A DNA stretch of 45,083 bases from CAZUMJ01 sp964621605 (GCA_964621605.1 CAZUMJ010000023.1:1-45083), one strand, 5' to 3'; shown: positions 16,147-24,399, counted from the first letter of the stretch. Notes: generated by a model from the sequence alone, not told the origin. Made by a program: numbers and translations.

Positions 16147-18365
16147 CAGGCTCCTCTCCCCGGCAGGATTCGGTACGCGTCGTAGACCCCGTCGATGCCC
16201 TTCACGGTGCGCAGGACCGCATCGAGGTGAGAGGGATCGGCCAGCTCGAACTCGAAGCGCATCTTCGAGATGCGATCAGAACCCACGGCGCTGTTGCAGG
16301 ACACGATGTTCACGTGGTGATCCGCCACCGCCGCAGAGACATCTCGCAGCAGACGCGTGCGGTCGAGCGCCTTCACCTCGACTGATGCCACGAACATGCC
16401 CCCGGCGTGGCCGTCCCACTCGACGTCGATCAACCGAGCGGCTTGCCCGGCGACGAGCGAGACGGCGTTGGCGCAGTCGCTGCGGTGGACGGACACCCCG
16501 CGGCCACGGGTCACGAACCCAATGATCTCGTCTCCCGGCACGGGCGTGCAGCAGCGCGACAGCCGCACCATGACGTCGTCGAGGCCTTCGACGTGCACAG
16601 CGGCGACGTCGCGACCTTCGAGCCCACGCCGCCGACGCGTGATGGTCGTCGGCAGCTGCTCAGGCTGGGCAGGATCGCCACCGCGCAGCACCTTCTCGAT
16701 GCGCGCCGCCACCGCCTGTGCGGACACGTGGCTCTCGCCGATCGCCGCGTGGAGCGCATCGACGTCGGTGTAGTTGCTCGACGCTGCGACCTCTTCGAGG
16801 ACCCGCGCGGGGAGCTTCTGCACGGGCAATCCCTGCCGCCGCAACGCCTTGGCGAGGTCTTCTCGGCCGTTGTCGATGGCATCCTCGCGGCGCTCCCGTG
16901 AGAACCACTGGCGGATCTTGCTCGCGGCGCGCGGGGTGGCGACGATGTTCAGCCAGTCGCGCGACGGGCCGGATCCCTCCACCTTCGAGGTGAAGATCTC
17001 GCAGGTGTCGCCGGAGGCAAGGCGATGGTCGAGCGCGACCAGTCGGCCGTTGACCCGGGCCCCGACGCAGGCGTGACCAACCTCGGTGTGGATGGCGTAG
17101 GCGAAGTCGATGGGTGTGGCGCCGTTGGCCAGGGTGACGACCCGGCCCTTGGGCGTGAAGACGTACACCTCGTCCTGGTCGAGGGCGACCTTCAGGTTGG
17201 CCATGAACTCGGCCGGGTCGGAGGTCTCGGACTGCCAGTCGACGATGCGGTTCAGCCACGCCACGTCGTCGGTGGCGGACTCGCCCACCTTGTACGCCCA
17301 GTGGGCCGCGACGCCGTGCTCGGCCCGGTGATGCATCTCGTGGGTGCGGATCTGCACCTCGAGGGGCTTGCCCAACGGACCGACCACCGTCGTGTGCAAC
17401 GACTGGTAGAGGTTGAACTTGGGCATCGCGATGTAGTCCTTGAAGCGGCCCTGCACCGGCTTCCAGGTTGCGTGGATGGACCCGAGCGCGGCGTAGCAGT
17501 CCTTCACCGAATCGACGAGCACCCGGATGCCGACGAGGTCGAAGATGTCGTCGAAGTCGCGGCCCTTCACGACCATCTTCTCGTAGATGCTCCAGAGGTG
17601 CTTCGGGCGACCCGTCACCTCGGCATCGATGTTCAGCTCACGCACGCGCTCGTGCACCTGGTCGAGCACCTGCATGAGGTAGAGCTCACGCTCCGGTGCG
17701 CGCTGCGCGACCATGTGGTCGATCTCGGCGTAGCGCTTGGGGTGCAGCGTCGCGAAGGACAGATCTTCGAGCTGCTGCTTCACGTCCTGCATGCCCAGGC
17801 GATGTGCCAAGGGGGCGTAGATGTCGAGCGTCTCTCGGGCGATGCGCTCCTGCTTCCATGCGGGGAGCGCAGCGAGCGTGCGCATGTTGTGCAGCCGGTC
17901 GGCCAGCTTGATGATCAGGACCCGCAGGTCCTTCGCCATCGCGACCAGCATCTTGCGCATCGTCGCGGCCTGCTGCGCCTCTTTGGAGTCGAACGAGATC
18001 CGGTCGAGCTTGGTGACGCCGTCGACGATCGCCGCGAGCTCGGGGCCGAACTCGGTCGCGAGGTCATCGATGGACACCGACGTGTCCTCGACTGCGTCGT
18101 GCAGCAGAGCCGCCGCGATCGTCACGTCGTCGAGGCCCAGATCCGCGACGATGCGGGCCACGGCGAGGGGGTGCTGGATGTAGGGCTCGCCCGATCGTCG
18201 CACCTGCCCTGCGTGCGCCGCATCCGCCCGTTCGTATGCACGGGCGAACAGCTCGACCGGAGCCTTCGGATGGCGCACGTGGAACGCCGTGACCAGGGGT
18301 GCGACCTCGACCGCCGGTGGCGCGCTGGATCGACGCCAAGGGAGGACGCGATCGACCGTTGCCAT
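16146..18365 (-). CDS. relA: Bifunctional (p)ppGpp synthetase/hydrolase Rel
   Basis: Controls the stringent response. The 739-aa protein has an HD hydrolase domain with intact YIQHPLAVARIVADL and ALLHDAVEDT. The synthetase domain contains GRPKHLWSIYEKM and GRDFDDIFDLVGIRV, basic as in dual-function enzymes rather than acidic as in synthetase-only RelA. The TGS domain starts VYVFTPKGRVVTLANGATPI, followed by a helical region, the CC/zinc-finger part SRCCTPVPGDEIIGF and HRSDC, and a final ACT domain. The start MATVDRVLPWRR (ATG 18365) matches where the conserved N-terminus begins; an ATG at 18419 would add 18 residues. It is the first gene of the run towards efp, divergent from the secreted protein at 18483. 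No apt gene stands between secF and rel. Confidence 0.94.
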   Translation of the reverse strand: MATVDRVLPWRRSSAPPAVEVAPLVTAFHVRHPKAPVELFARAYERADAAHAGQVRRSGEPYIQHPLAVARIVADLGLDDVTIAAALLHDAVEDTSVSIDDLATEFGPELAAIVDGVTKLDRISFDSKEAQQAATMRKMLVAMAKDLRVLIIKLADRLHNMRTLAALPAWKQERIARETLDIYAPLAHRLGMQDVKQQLEDLSFATLHPKRYAEIDHMVAQRAPERELYLMQVLDQVHERVRELNIDAEVTGRPKHLWSIYEKMVVKGRDFDDIFDLVGIRVLVDSVKDCYAALGSIHATWKPVQGRFKDYIAMPKFNLYQSLHTTVVGPLGKPLEVQIRTHEMHHRAEHGVAAHWAYKVGESATDDVAWLNRIVDWQSETSDPAEFMANLKVALDQDEVYVFTPKGRVVTLANGATPIDFAYAIHTEVGHACVGARVNGRLVALDHRLASGDTCEIFTSKVEGSGPSRDWLNIVATPRAASKIRQWFSRERREDAIDNGREDLAKALRRQGLPVQKLPARVLEEVAASSNYTDVDALHAAIGESHVSAQAVAARIEKVLRGGDPAQPEQLPTTITRRRRGLEGRDVAAVHVEGLDDVMVRLSRCCTPVPGDEIIGFVTRGRGVSVHRSDCANAVSLVAGQAARLIDVEWDGHAGGMFVASVEVKALDRTRLLRDVSAAVADHHVNIVSCNSAVGSDRISKMRFEFELADPSHLDAVLRTVKGIDGVYDAYRILPGRGA

Positions 18366-18444
18366 CCCCTCAGGATGCCAGACCCCCGCCTGGCTCCGGT
18401 ACGTATCCGCAGCGTGCATGCCCGATCACGGTTCTCCGGGCATC

Positions 18445-18450
18445 TAATCT
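18445..18450 (+). promoter_or_regulatory. Candidate -10 box for secreted Ig-like protein
   Basis: TAATCT on the plus strand, 32 nt before ATG 18483, in the 117-bp divergent region with rel. The implied leader carries AAAGGCGG about 6 nt before the ATG. Only the -10 pattern supports it. Confidence 0.35.
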
Positions 18451-18482
18451 GACAGCTTCCCCAACCTGAAAGGCGGAACACC

Positions 18483-19046
18483 ATGTCCACCACCCATGTT
18501 CTTCGCCGCGGCCTTGCTGCATCGGTCGGCGCCGCAGCACTGCTCCTCACGGTCGCGCCGGTGGCGTCCGCTGGGGAATCCACCATGACCATCGACCCGT
18601 CGTCCGGGCCTGCGTCCACGGTCATCACCGTGTCGTCCTCAAGTGGGTGCTACCCCGGAAGCACCCTCACCGTCTCGCTCACCCCGGGCTACAACGGCGT
18701 GAGCTACAACGGCGGCTCGAGCGCCGACGCCATCGCCAGCCAGGAAGCCAACCTCACCGACCACGGTTCCGGCTCGTGGAGCACGACCATCACGGTTCCG
18801 GCCGACGCCGCCGCCGGCCTCTACAGCGTCGACGCATTCTGCTTCGACATTCCGAAGCTCCAGGGCCGCACACTGCGCGCCCAGGACTACGGCTTCAACT
18901 ACCCGGTGCAGCAGTTCACCGTGACCGCCCAGGCCACGACGACGACGGTCGCCCCGACCACCACGGTTGCCCCGACCACCACCGTCGCCCCGACGCCACC
19001 CGCGGCGGCTCAGGCCGTTCAGGCTCAGCCGAAGTACACCGGCTGA
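18483..19046 (+). CDS. Small secreted protein with Ig-like domain and Thr/Pro-rich tail
   Basis: A 187-aa exported protein I do not recognise. Residues 1-30 form a Sec signal peptide (MSTTHVLRRGLAASVGAAAL, then LLTVAPVASA) with probable cleavage after ASA30. Residues 32-145 look like a single beta-sandwich of the IPT/Ig type (TIDPSSGPASTVITV, WSTTITVPADAAAGLYSVDAFC) with two cysteines that could form one disulphide. The C-terminus is a TTTVAP repeat (three copies) plus an Ala/Pro stretch. This is typical of extended wall-spanning or glycosylated linkers. There is no LPXTG motif or C-terminal membrane anchor. It is monocistronic, divergent from rel and closed by the hairpin at 19067-19103. It occupies the place where apt stands in related genomes. 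Confidence 0.8.
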   Translation: MSTTHVLRRGLAASVGAAALLLTVAPVASAGESTMTIDPSSGPASTVITVSSSSGCYPGSTLTVSLTPGYNGVSYNGGSSADAIASQEANLTDHGSGSWSTTITVPADAAAGLYSVDAFCFDIPKLQGRTLRAQDYGFNYPVQQFTVTAQATTTTVAPTTTVAPTTTVAPTPPAAAQAVQAQPKYTG

Positions 19047-19066
19047 CCCGACACACACCCGGTAGT

Positions 19067-19103
19067 AGATGGGGCCCCGGCACAACGTGCCGGGGCCCCA
19101 TCT
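19067..19103. terminator. Strong bidirectional hairpin terminator
   Basis: Perfect 17-bp inverted repeat (arms 19067-19083 and 19087-19103) around a 3-nt AAC loop; the stem core is GGGGCCCCGGCAC. It lies between convergent genes (the secreted protein, plus strand, and secF, minus strand), so it can end both transcripts. There is no long T-run on either side, which is common for high-GC actinobacterial terminators. Confidence 0.8.
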
Positions 19104-19167
19104 CGTTCTCGGGGCAGGGCGCTGGAGTCAGCGTTCTCGTTCTCGGGGCAGGGCGCTGGAGTCAGCG
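19101..19167. repeat. 33-bp tandem duplication downstream of the hairpin
   Basis: Two identical 33-bp copies (19101-19133 and 19135-19167, period 34) beginning TCTCGTTCTCGGGG. The first copy starts inside the right arm of the terminator stem. They end 13 bp before the secF stop. This looks like a recent local slippage duplication. Confidence 0.8.
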
Positions 19168-19180
19168 GCCCGACCGGCAG

Positions 19181-20296
19181 CTAGCGCTTCTTGCCCATCT
19201 TGCGGGGCCGCGGCGGGTGATTGGCCGAGTAGAGGGGCGAACCCTCCCTGGTGCTTCGGGCCGCGGTGGGAGCCGACGCGCCGGAGGAGTCGGTGGTCTC
19301 ACCAGCGAGGGCGGCGCCCGCAGCCGCACCGAGGACCGGGCCGTCGCCGGCCAGGATGCGCTCGCGGATCTTGCGGTTGCGGGGCTCGCGCTCCTTCAGG
19401 AACGACACGATCGGAGATGCGATGAACACCGAGGAGTAGGCGCCCACGAACAGCCCGACGAGTAGCGCGAGGCCGAACTCCTCCAGCGTGACTGCGCCCA
19501 TGATGACCGCACCGACCAGCAGGATCGATGCCACGGGCAGAAGCCCCGACAACGTGGTGTTGATCGACCGCATGACCGTCTGGTTCAGCGACAGGTTCAT
19601 CATGTCGGTGTAGGTCATCTGGCCAGTGGTGGTAACCAGCTTCTGGTTCTCGTGCACCTTGTCGTAGACCACGACGGTGTCGTAGAGGGAGTAGCCCAAG
19701 ACGGTGAGGAAGGCCACCACCGTCCCGGGGGTGACCTCCAACTGGAAGATGGCGTACACGCCCACGCTGATCACCAGGTCGTGGATCACCGCCACGATGG
19801 CCCCGACGGCCATGCGCCATTCGAGCTGCCACGAGATGTACGCGGCGATGGCGATGAAGAACGCGATCAGGGCCTGGATCGCCTTACGGGAGACGTCCTT
19901 CCCCCACGACGGGCCGACGTCGCTGCGGTTCTCGTTGATGTCGGCCAGCGGCTGCTTCGTGGCGCTCGCCAACGCGTCCGCGACCTTCACCCGGTCGGCG
20001 TCGAGGCCGACCTCGACGCGGAGGTAGGTGCCCTTGTCGGTAGACAGCGTCTGGATCTGGGCGTCAGCCGAGTTGACGGGACGCAGCGCCTCGCGGACGT
20101 CTTCGACCGAGGCACCGTTGGCCGGGAACTGCCACGCGGTGCCGCCACGGAAGTCGATGCCGAGTTGCAACCCCTTCGTCGAGAGGAAGCCGATCCCGAG
20201 GATGAGCACCAGTGCGGAGAAAGCGAACGCGACCTTCCATCCCTTGCGGAAGTCGAGGTCGGCGTCGAACGAGTAGAGCTTGCGGAAGAACCCCAT
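19181..20296 (-). CDS. secF: Protein translocase subunit SecF
   Basis: Membrane partner of SecD that uses the proton gradient to drive late export of Sec substrates. The 371-aa protein has six predicted transmembrane helices. GIDFRGGTAWQF stands at the start of the periplasmic domain, and the signature VLGYSLYDTVVVYDKVHENQ in the middle of the membrane domain. The C-terminal 60 residues are a low-complexity cytoplasmic tail ending in a basic PRPRKMGKKR, longer than in many SecF. ATG 20296 shares one base with the secD stop (TGATG). An earlier in-frame start is open but would lie inside secD. Confidence 0.95.
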   Translation of the reverse strand: MGFFRKLYSFDADLDFRKGWKVAFAFSALVLILGIGFLSTKGLQLGIDFRGGTAWQFPANGASVEDVREALRPVNSADAQIQTLSTDKGTYLRVEVGLDADRVKVADALASATKQPLADINENRSDVGPSWGKDVSRKAIQALIAFFIAIAAYISWQLEWRMAVGAIVAVIHDLVISVGVYAIFQLEVTPGTVVAFLTVLGYSLYDTVVVYDKVHENQKLVTTTGQMTYTDMMNLSLNQTVMRSINTTLSGLLPVASILLVGAVIMGAVTLEEFGLALLVGLFVGAYSSVFIASPIVSFLKEREPRNRKIRERILAGDGPVLGAAAGAALAGETTDSSGASAPTAARSTREGSPLYSANHPPRPRKMGKKR

Positions 20297-22113
20297 CACG
20301 CACCTGCCCCTTCGAGCGCACCGCTGTCGGACGTAGCCGGAGCGCCACGTGGGCGTAGCCCCAGCCATCGCGGATGGGCCGCGAACCACTTGCTGCGCGC
20401 CATGAGGAACACGACCGGCCGCATGAAGAACCAGGTCGCCAGGAGATCGAGGAACGTCGCGAGCCCGAGGTAGAAGGCGAAGCCACGAACCGACCCGACG
20501 GTGAAGAAGTACAGGATCGCCGCGCCGATGAGCGACACGAAGTCGGCGCTCAGGATCGTCTTCCAGGCGACCGTGAAACTCGCGAGCGCCGTGCCCCGGA
20601 ATGATCGCCCCCGGTCCATGTCTTCACGGAGATGCTCGTAGTAGACGATGTTCGAGTCGACCGCCACACCGATCGACACGATGATGCCCGTGATGCCCGA
20701 GAGGGTGAGCGCGAGGCCGCGGTGCGACCCCAGCCAGGAGATGATGATCCAGAGCATGCCGGCACTGGTCACGAGGCTGGCCAGCGCCACGGCACCCAGC
20801 ATGCGGTACATGAGCAACATGTAGAGCGCCACGAGGGCGAGGCCCACCGCGCCGGCCACGAGGCCCGCATGCAGCGAGCTTGCACCGAGCGTGGCTGAGA
20901 CCTTGTCGACGCTGGCCTTCTCGAACTCGACGGGCAGCGAGCCGTAGCGCAGCTTCAACGCCAGGTCGCTCGCCTCGCTGTGCGTGAACTGCCCGGTGAT
21001 CTGGAACGGATTGCTCGGGAGGTCGAGACCGCCGACCGTCGGCGCCGACAGCACCTGCCCGTCGAGCACCATCGCGATGAGCCCCGAGGGGCGACCCGTG
21101 TCGCTGCTGGTGCCGAGCTGTGGGCACGTCGGGGTCGCCTGGTAGCAGGCGTTGAAGGCCCGGTTCGCGAGCCCCTTCTGGCTGTCTTTCACCGTGACGC
21201 TCACCAACCACTGACCGGAGCTCAGTGCCGCGGATGCCGAGCTCAGCGCGGTGCCGTCGAAACCGACCGCGCTCGGGTTGGCATCGGAGTGCATCGGCCC
21301 GAGCGTGTAGATCCGGCCCTCCTTGTCGGAGGCCGTGATGGTCGGCGACGTGGACGAGGGAGCACCCGGCGTCGTCACAGGGACCTGAGTCGGGGCAGCC
21401 GTCGTCGCGGGAGGGGTAGTGGAAGGCTGGGTGCCGGGGGCGACTGTGCTTGCTGGTGCAGCCGTGGCCGGTGGGGCGGTCGTTGCGGGCGCGCCCTGCG
21501 AGAAGCTCACCGGCTGCACGTGGCCGACGCCGCTCTGGAGCTCGCCGAGGCTGGACTGGTTCGCGCCGCCGGTGGAGGCGGGGCTCGTGGTCGGGACTGC
21601 CGTCGATGCAGGCGCCGGCGTGGTGCTGCTGGGCGCCGGGACGACGGTGGTCGCCCCAGGAAGGGTGGTGGCCCCTGGGACGGTCGAGCCCGGGACTGTC
21701 GTTGCGCCTGGAACGGTCGAACCCGGAATCGACGCTTGCGGGGTGACCGGGTTCTGCACGTTCAACACCGGACGGAACTCGAGCTTGGCGGTGGTGCCGA
21801 TGATCTCGAGCGCGCGGGCCGGATCCTTCAAGCCGGGCAGCTGCACGACGACGGTGCTGCCGGAACGGACCACGTCGGGTTCGGCCACACCGAGCCCGTC
21901 GACACGCTCACGAATGACCTGCTTCGCCTGCTCGATCGCCTCCGTGGTCGGGTGGGTACCCGCCTTCGGCTTCAGCGTGACGGACAACCCGCCTTGCAGA
22001 TCGAGGCCGAGCAACGGCTTCCAGCTGAACCCGACAACCGATGCGAGACCGATGACGAGGATCACCAGCCACGTGAGCAGCCCGCCCATCCCGCTTCGAC
22101 GAGTCGTGTTCAT
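20296..22113 (-). CDS. secD: Protein translocase subunit SecD with low-complexity periplasmic insert
   Basis: Works with SecF in proton-driven protein export. The 605-aa protein starts with a transmembrane helix (11-31), then LLGLDLQGGLSVTLKP and the periplasmic P1 domain with VIRERVDGLGVAEPDVVRSG and VVQLPGLKDP. A Pro/Thr/Ala-rich insert of about 135 residues (128-262) interrupts this domain. The rest contains the GLIAMVLDGQVLSAP segment, QITGQF, LKLRYGSLPVEFE and the C-terminal five-helix membrane domain with ITGIIVSIGVAVDSNIVYYE and LREDMDRGRSFRGT. Start ATG 22113 was chosen for GAGGT 6 nt upstream; ATG 22128 is also in frame. No yajC gene precedes it. Confidence 0.94.
   Translation of the reverse strand: MNTTRRSGMGGLLTWLVILVIGLASVVGFSWKPLLGLDLQGGLSVTLKPKAGTHPTTEAIEQAKQVIRERVDGLGVAEPDVVRSGSTVVVQLPGLKDPARALEIIGTTAKLEFRPVLNVQNPVTPQASIPGSTVPGATTVPGSTVPGATTLPGATTVVPAPSSTTPAPASTAVPTTSPASTGGANQSSLGELQSGVGHVQPVSFSQGAPATTAPPATAAPASTVAPGTQPSTTPPATTAAPTQVPVTTPGAPSSTSPTITASDKEGRIYTLGPMHSDANPSAVGFDGTALSSASAALSSGQWLVSVTVKDSQKGLANRAFNACYQATPTCPQLGTSSDTGRPSGLIAMVLDGQVLSAPTVGGLDLPSNPFQITGQFTHSEASDLALKLRYGSLPVEFEKASVDKVSATLGASSLHAGLVAGAVGLALVALYMLLMYRMLGAVALASLVTSAGMLWIIISWLGSHRGLALTLSGITGIIVSIGVAVDSNIVYYEHLREDMDRGRSFRGTALASFTVAWKTILSADFVSLIGAAILYFFTVGSVRGFAFYLGLATFLDLLATWFFMRPVVFLMARSKWFAAHPRWLGLRPRGAPATSDSGALEGAGA
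21328..21732 (-). repeat. Low-complexity PGATTVPG-type repeat insert within secD
   Basis: Encodes SecD residues about 128-262, made of short degenerate repeats such as PGSTVPGATTVPG and PSSTTPAPASTAVPTT, rich in Pro, Thr, Ala and Ser. The reading frame is intact and conserved SecD sequence resumes on both sides, so it is an in-frame insert rather than a frameshift artefact. Confidence 0.8.
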
Positions 22114-22189
22114 GGATGACCTCACCATCGAGCCCTGGAAGAAGAACGCCTGCACCGTGACCGCGATCCGGCCCCAGGCGCGAGGGTCG

Positions 22190-22195
22190 AGCGTA
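22190..22195 (-). promoter_or_regulatory. Candidate -10 box for secDF
   Basis: TACGCT on the minus strand in the 97-bp gap between secD and ruvB, giving a leader of about 70 nt that ends in the GAGGT ribosome binding site of secD. Supported only by the TANNNT pattern and position. Confidence 0.3.
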
Positions 22196-22210
22196 GTGTG
22201 CGCTGGTCGT

Positions 22211-23230
22211 CTACCCGAACAACCCCGGTGCACCCAGCCCCAGGTGCGTCCATGCCGCAGGTGTCGGCACCCTGCCGCGAGGCGTACGCATGAGCAGGCC
22301 CTGTTGGATGAGGAACGGCTCGTGGACGTCTTCGACCGTCTCGGTCGGCTCCCCCACGCTGATGGCGAGCGTTGACAGGCCGACCGGGTTGCCGCCGAAC
22401 CGCTCGCACAGCGCCACGAGGATCGCCCGGTCGACTTTGTCGAGCCCACGCTCGTCTACCCCGAACACACGAAGCCCTTCGCGGGCGGCGGCGTGGTCGA
22501 CCACACCCGAGCCACGTACCTCCGCGTAGTCACGCACGCGGCGCAGGAGTCGGTTGGCGATGCGGGGCGTGCCGCGTGAGCGACGCGCGATCTCGCCGGC
22601 ACCGGCCGCGTCGACCGTCAGCCCGAGGATGCCCGCCGCCCGGCTGACGATGGCCTGGAGGTCGTCGGCGTCGTAGTAGTCGAGCCTGGCCACCAGCCCG
22701 AAGCGATCACGCAACGGACCGGTGATGAGCCCCGTGCGGGTCGTGGCACCGACGAGGGTGAAGCGCGGGACATCGAGGCGGATGGACCGCGCGGCAGGAC
22801 CCTTGCCGAGCACGATGTCGAGTTGGAAGTCTTCCATCGCCGGGTACAGCACCTCTTCCACCGCCCGCGGGAGGCGGTGGATCTCGTCGATGAAGAGCAC
22901 GTCACCGGCTTCGAGCTGGCTCAGGATCGACGCAAGGTCGCCAGCACGCTCCAGGGCCGGGCCGGAGGTGACGTGGAGGCGGACGTCCATCTCTGCGGCC
23001 ACGATGCCGGCGAGCGTCGTCTTGCCGAGCCCCGGAGGGCCTGCGAAGAGGAGGTGATCGGCCGCCTGTGCGCGCCGCCGTGCGGCCTCGAGGATGATCG
23101 AGAGGTGCTCTTTGAGCTCCGTCTGCCCGACGAACTCGGCCAGTTGCCGTGGGCGCAGCCCTGCCTCGTCGCCGACCTCACCCGGGGCCTCGTCGGGCAG
23201 CGCAACGCCAGTCAGGAGCTCTTCTCTCAT
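22211..23230 (-). CDS. ruvB: Holliday junction branch migration helicase RuvB
   Basis: Hexameric AAA+ motor that pulls DNA through the RuvA-bound junction. At 339 aa it is standard length. It has LRPRQLAEFVGQTELKEHL, Walker A GPPGLGKTT (K70), Walker B FIDEIHRL (D115, E116), sensor 1 GATTRTGLI, the arginine finger region GPLRDRFG, sensor 2 RSRGTPRIANRLLRRVRD, and the C-terminal winged helix ending EPFLIQQGLLMRTPRGRV. ATG 23230 overlaps the ruvA stop by 4 bp. Confidence 0.97.
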   Translation of the reverse strand: MREELLTGVALPDEAPGEVGDEAGLRPRQLAEFVGQTELKEHLSIILEAARRRAQAADHLLFAGPPGLGKTTLAGIVAAEMDVRLHVTSGPALERAGDLASILSQLEAGDVLFIDEIHRLPRAVEEVLYPAMEDFQLDIVLGKGPAARSIRLDVPRFTLVGATTRTGLITGPLRDRFGLVARLDYYDADDLQAIVSRAAGILGLTVDAAGAGEIARRSRGTPRIANRLLRRVRDYAEVRGSGVVDHAAAREGLRVFGVDERGLDKVDRAILVALCERFGGNPVGLSTLAISVGEPTETVEDVHEPFLIQQGLLMRTPRGRVPTPAAWTHLGLGAPGLFG

Positions 23231-23823
23231 GTGCGTACCGCGAGGCGCTGAAGGGCGCGTCGCAACACGGTGGAGACGTCGTCGCCAGCGGCCACGTCGA
23301 GGTTGCGAAGCGCCTCACCGACTTCGTCGGAGGAGTAGCCCAAGCCGGCGAGCGCCTCGCCGACATCGCCCATGAGCGCCCCGCTCGTACCCGGCGTGTC
23401 GGCAGGCAGTGCATCACTGCCGGTGAGACGCGGCTTCAGTTCGAGCAGCAGGCGGGCGGCGGTCTTCTTGCCCACACCGGGCACGAGGCAGAGCGCGGCA
23501 ACGTCGTCGTGCAGCAACACCTGGCGCAAGGCGTCGGGACGGTGCACCGACAGGATGGCCAACGCCAACGCCGGGCCCACACCGTGCGCGCCGAGTAGCG
23601 CTTCGAACGTACGCTGCGCGTCTCGGTCGGCGAAGCCGTAGAGCGTCTGGGCGTCCTCACGAATGTGGTGGTGCACCCACACGAACACCTCGGCGCCGAC
23701 GTCGCCGAGCGCGATCGAATCGGCCGGGCCCATCGTGACGCGGTAACCGACACCGGCCACCTCGATCAGCCCCTCCCCGCCTGCGCCCCGTTCGAGCAGC
23801 ACCCCACGCAACGAGCCGATCAT
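23227..23823 (-). CDS. ruvA: Holliday junction DNA-binding protein RuvA
   Basis: Tetramer that holds the four-way junction open and recruits RuvB. The 198-aa protein begins MIGSLRGVLLERG (OB domain I, with VAGVGYRVTM). Domain II has the helix-hairpin-helix motifs GAHGVGPALALAILS and LVPGVGKKTAARLLLEL. A linker follows and then domain III (GEALAGLGYSSDEVGEALRN) that contacts RuvB. ATG 23823 overlaps the ruvC stop as ATGA, which fixes the start; the open frame runs on upstream inside ruvC. The order is ruvC-ruvA-ruvB. Confidence 0.96.
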   Translation of the reverse strand: MIGSLRGVLLERGAGGEGLIEVAGVGYRVTMGPADSIALGDVGAEVFVWVHHHIREDAQTLYGFADRDAQRTFEALLGAHGVGPALALAILSVHRPDALRQVLLHDDVAALCLVPGVGKKTAARLLLELKPRLTGSDALPADTPGTSGALMGDVGEALAGLGYSSDEVGEALRNLDVAAGDDVSTVLRRALQRLAVRT

Positions 23824-24323
23824 CGGGGTGCCCCGACGGGCAGGCGAGCACGCAGGCGAGCGTGCGCGAGGTGGCACAAGGCAACCGCGGCGGCGTCGGC
23901 CGCGTCGGCCGGGCGGGGCGGTGCCGACAGGCGAAGCAGCTGCATGACCATCTGCTGGATCTGTGCCTTGTCCGCGGCACCGTCACCGGCCACCGCGAGC
24001 TTCACCTCGTTGGGCGAGTACTCGGCGACGTCCAGCCCGCGACCTGCGGCCTCGGCCAGCGCCAACCCGCTCACCTGACCCACCGACATCGCGGTGCGGG
24101 CGTTCACCTGGAACAGCACCCGCTCGACCGCGAGCGCATCGGGCCGGAGCTCGTCGAAGAGCTGGCGCAGCTCGCGCTGCAGTTCGGCGAGGCGCGCCGG
24201 CATCGGGTCGGCAGGCGCCGTGCGCAGCACCCCGATCGCAACAGGATGCGCGCCCGACGTCGTGGACTGCAGGCATGCGTAGCCGCAGCGCGACACCCCA
24301 GGATCGATCCCCAGCACGAACAT
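23820..24323 (-). CDS. ruvC: Holliday junction resolvase RuvC
   Basis: Dimeric RNase H-fold endonuclease that cuts junctions symmetrically. The 167-aa protein has all four catalytic acids: D7 (LGIDPGVSRCGYA), E67 (LAVERVLF), D140 and D143 (PADAADAAAVALCH). The NARTAMSVGQVSGL and YSPNEVKLAVAGDGAADKAQ segments are conserved. ATG 24323 has no Shine-Dalgarno but a TAAGGT -10 box 7 nt upstream, suggesting a leaderless ruvCAB transcript. yebC, which adjoins ruvC in relatives, is here 4 kb away. Confidence 0.96.
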   Translation of the reverse strand: MFVLGIDPGVSRCGYACLQSTTSGAHPVAIGVLRTAPADPMPARLAELQRELRQLFDELRPDALAVERVLFQVNARTAMSVGQVSGLALAEAAGRGLDVAEYSPNEVKLAVAGDGAADKAQIQQMVMQLLRLSAPPRPADAADAAAVALCHLAHARLRARLPVGAPR

Positions 24324-24330
24324 GCGTACG

Positions 24331-24336
24331 ACCTTA
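24331..24336 (-). promoter_or_regulatory. -10 box for leaderless ruvC transcript
   Basis: TAAGGT on the minus strand, 7 nt before ATG 24323, in the 76-bp divergent region shared with the ABC transporter. Same geometry as at aroC, pdxS and the pimA-like gene. Confidence 0.5.
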
Positions 24337-24399
24337 CCTCGAGGCCGAGCCCGCGAGCAGGACCGTCAAGTCCGAGCCCATGGGAGCCGATTGGTGGCC

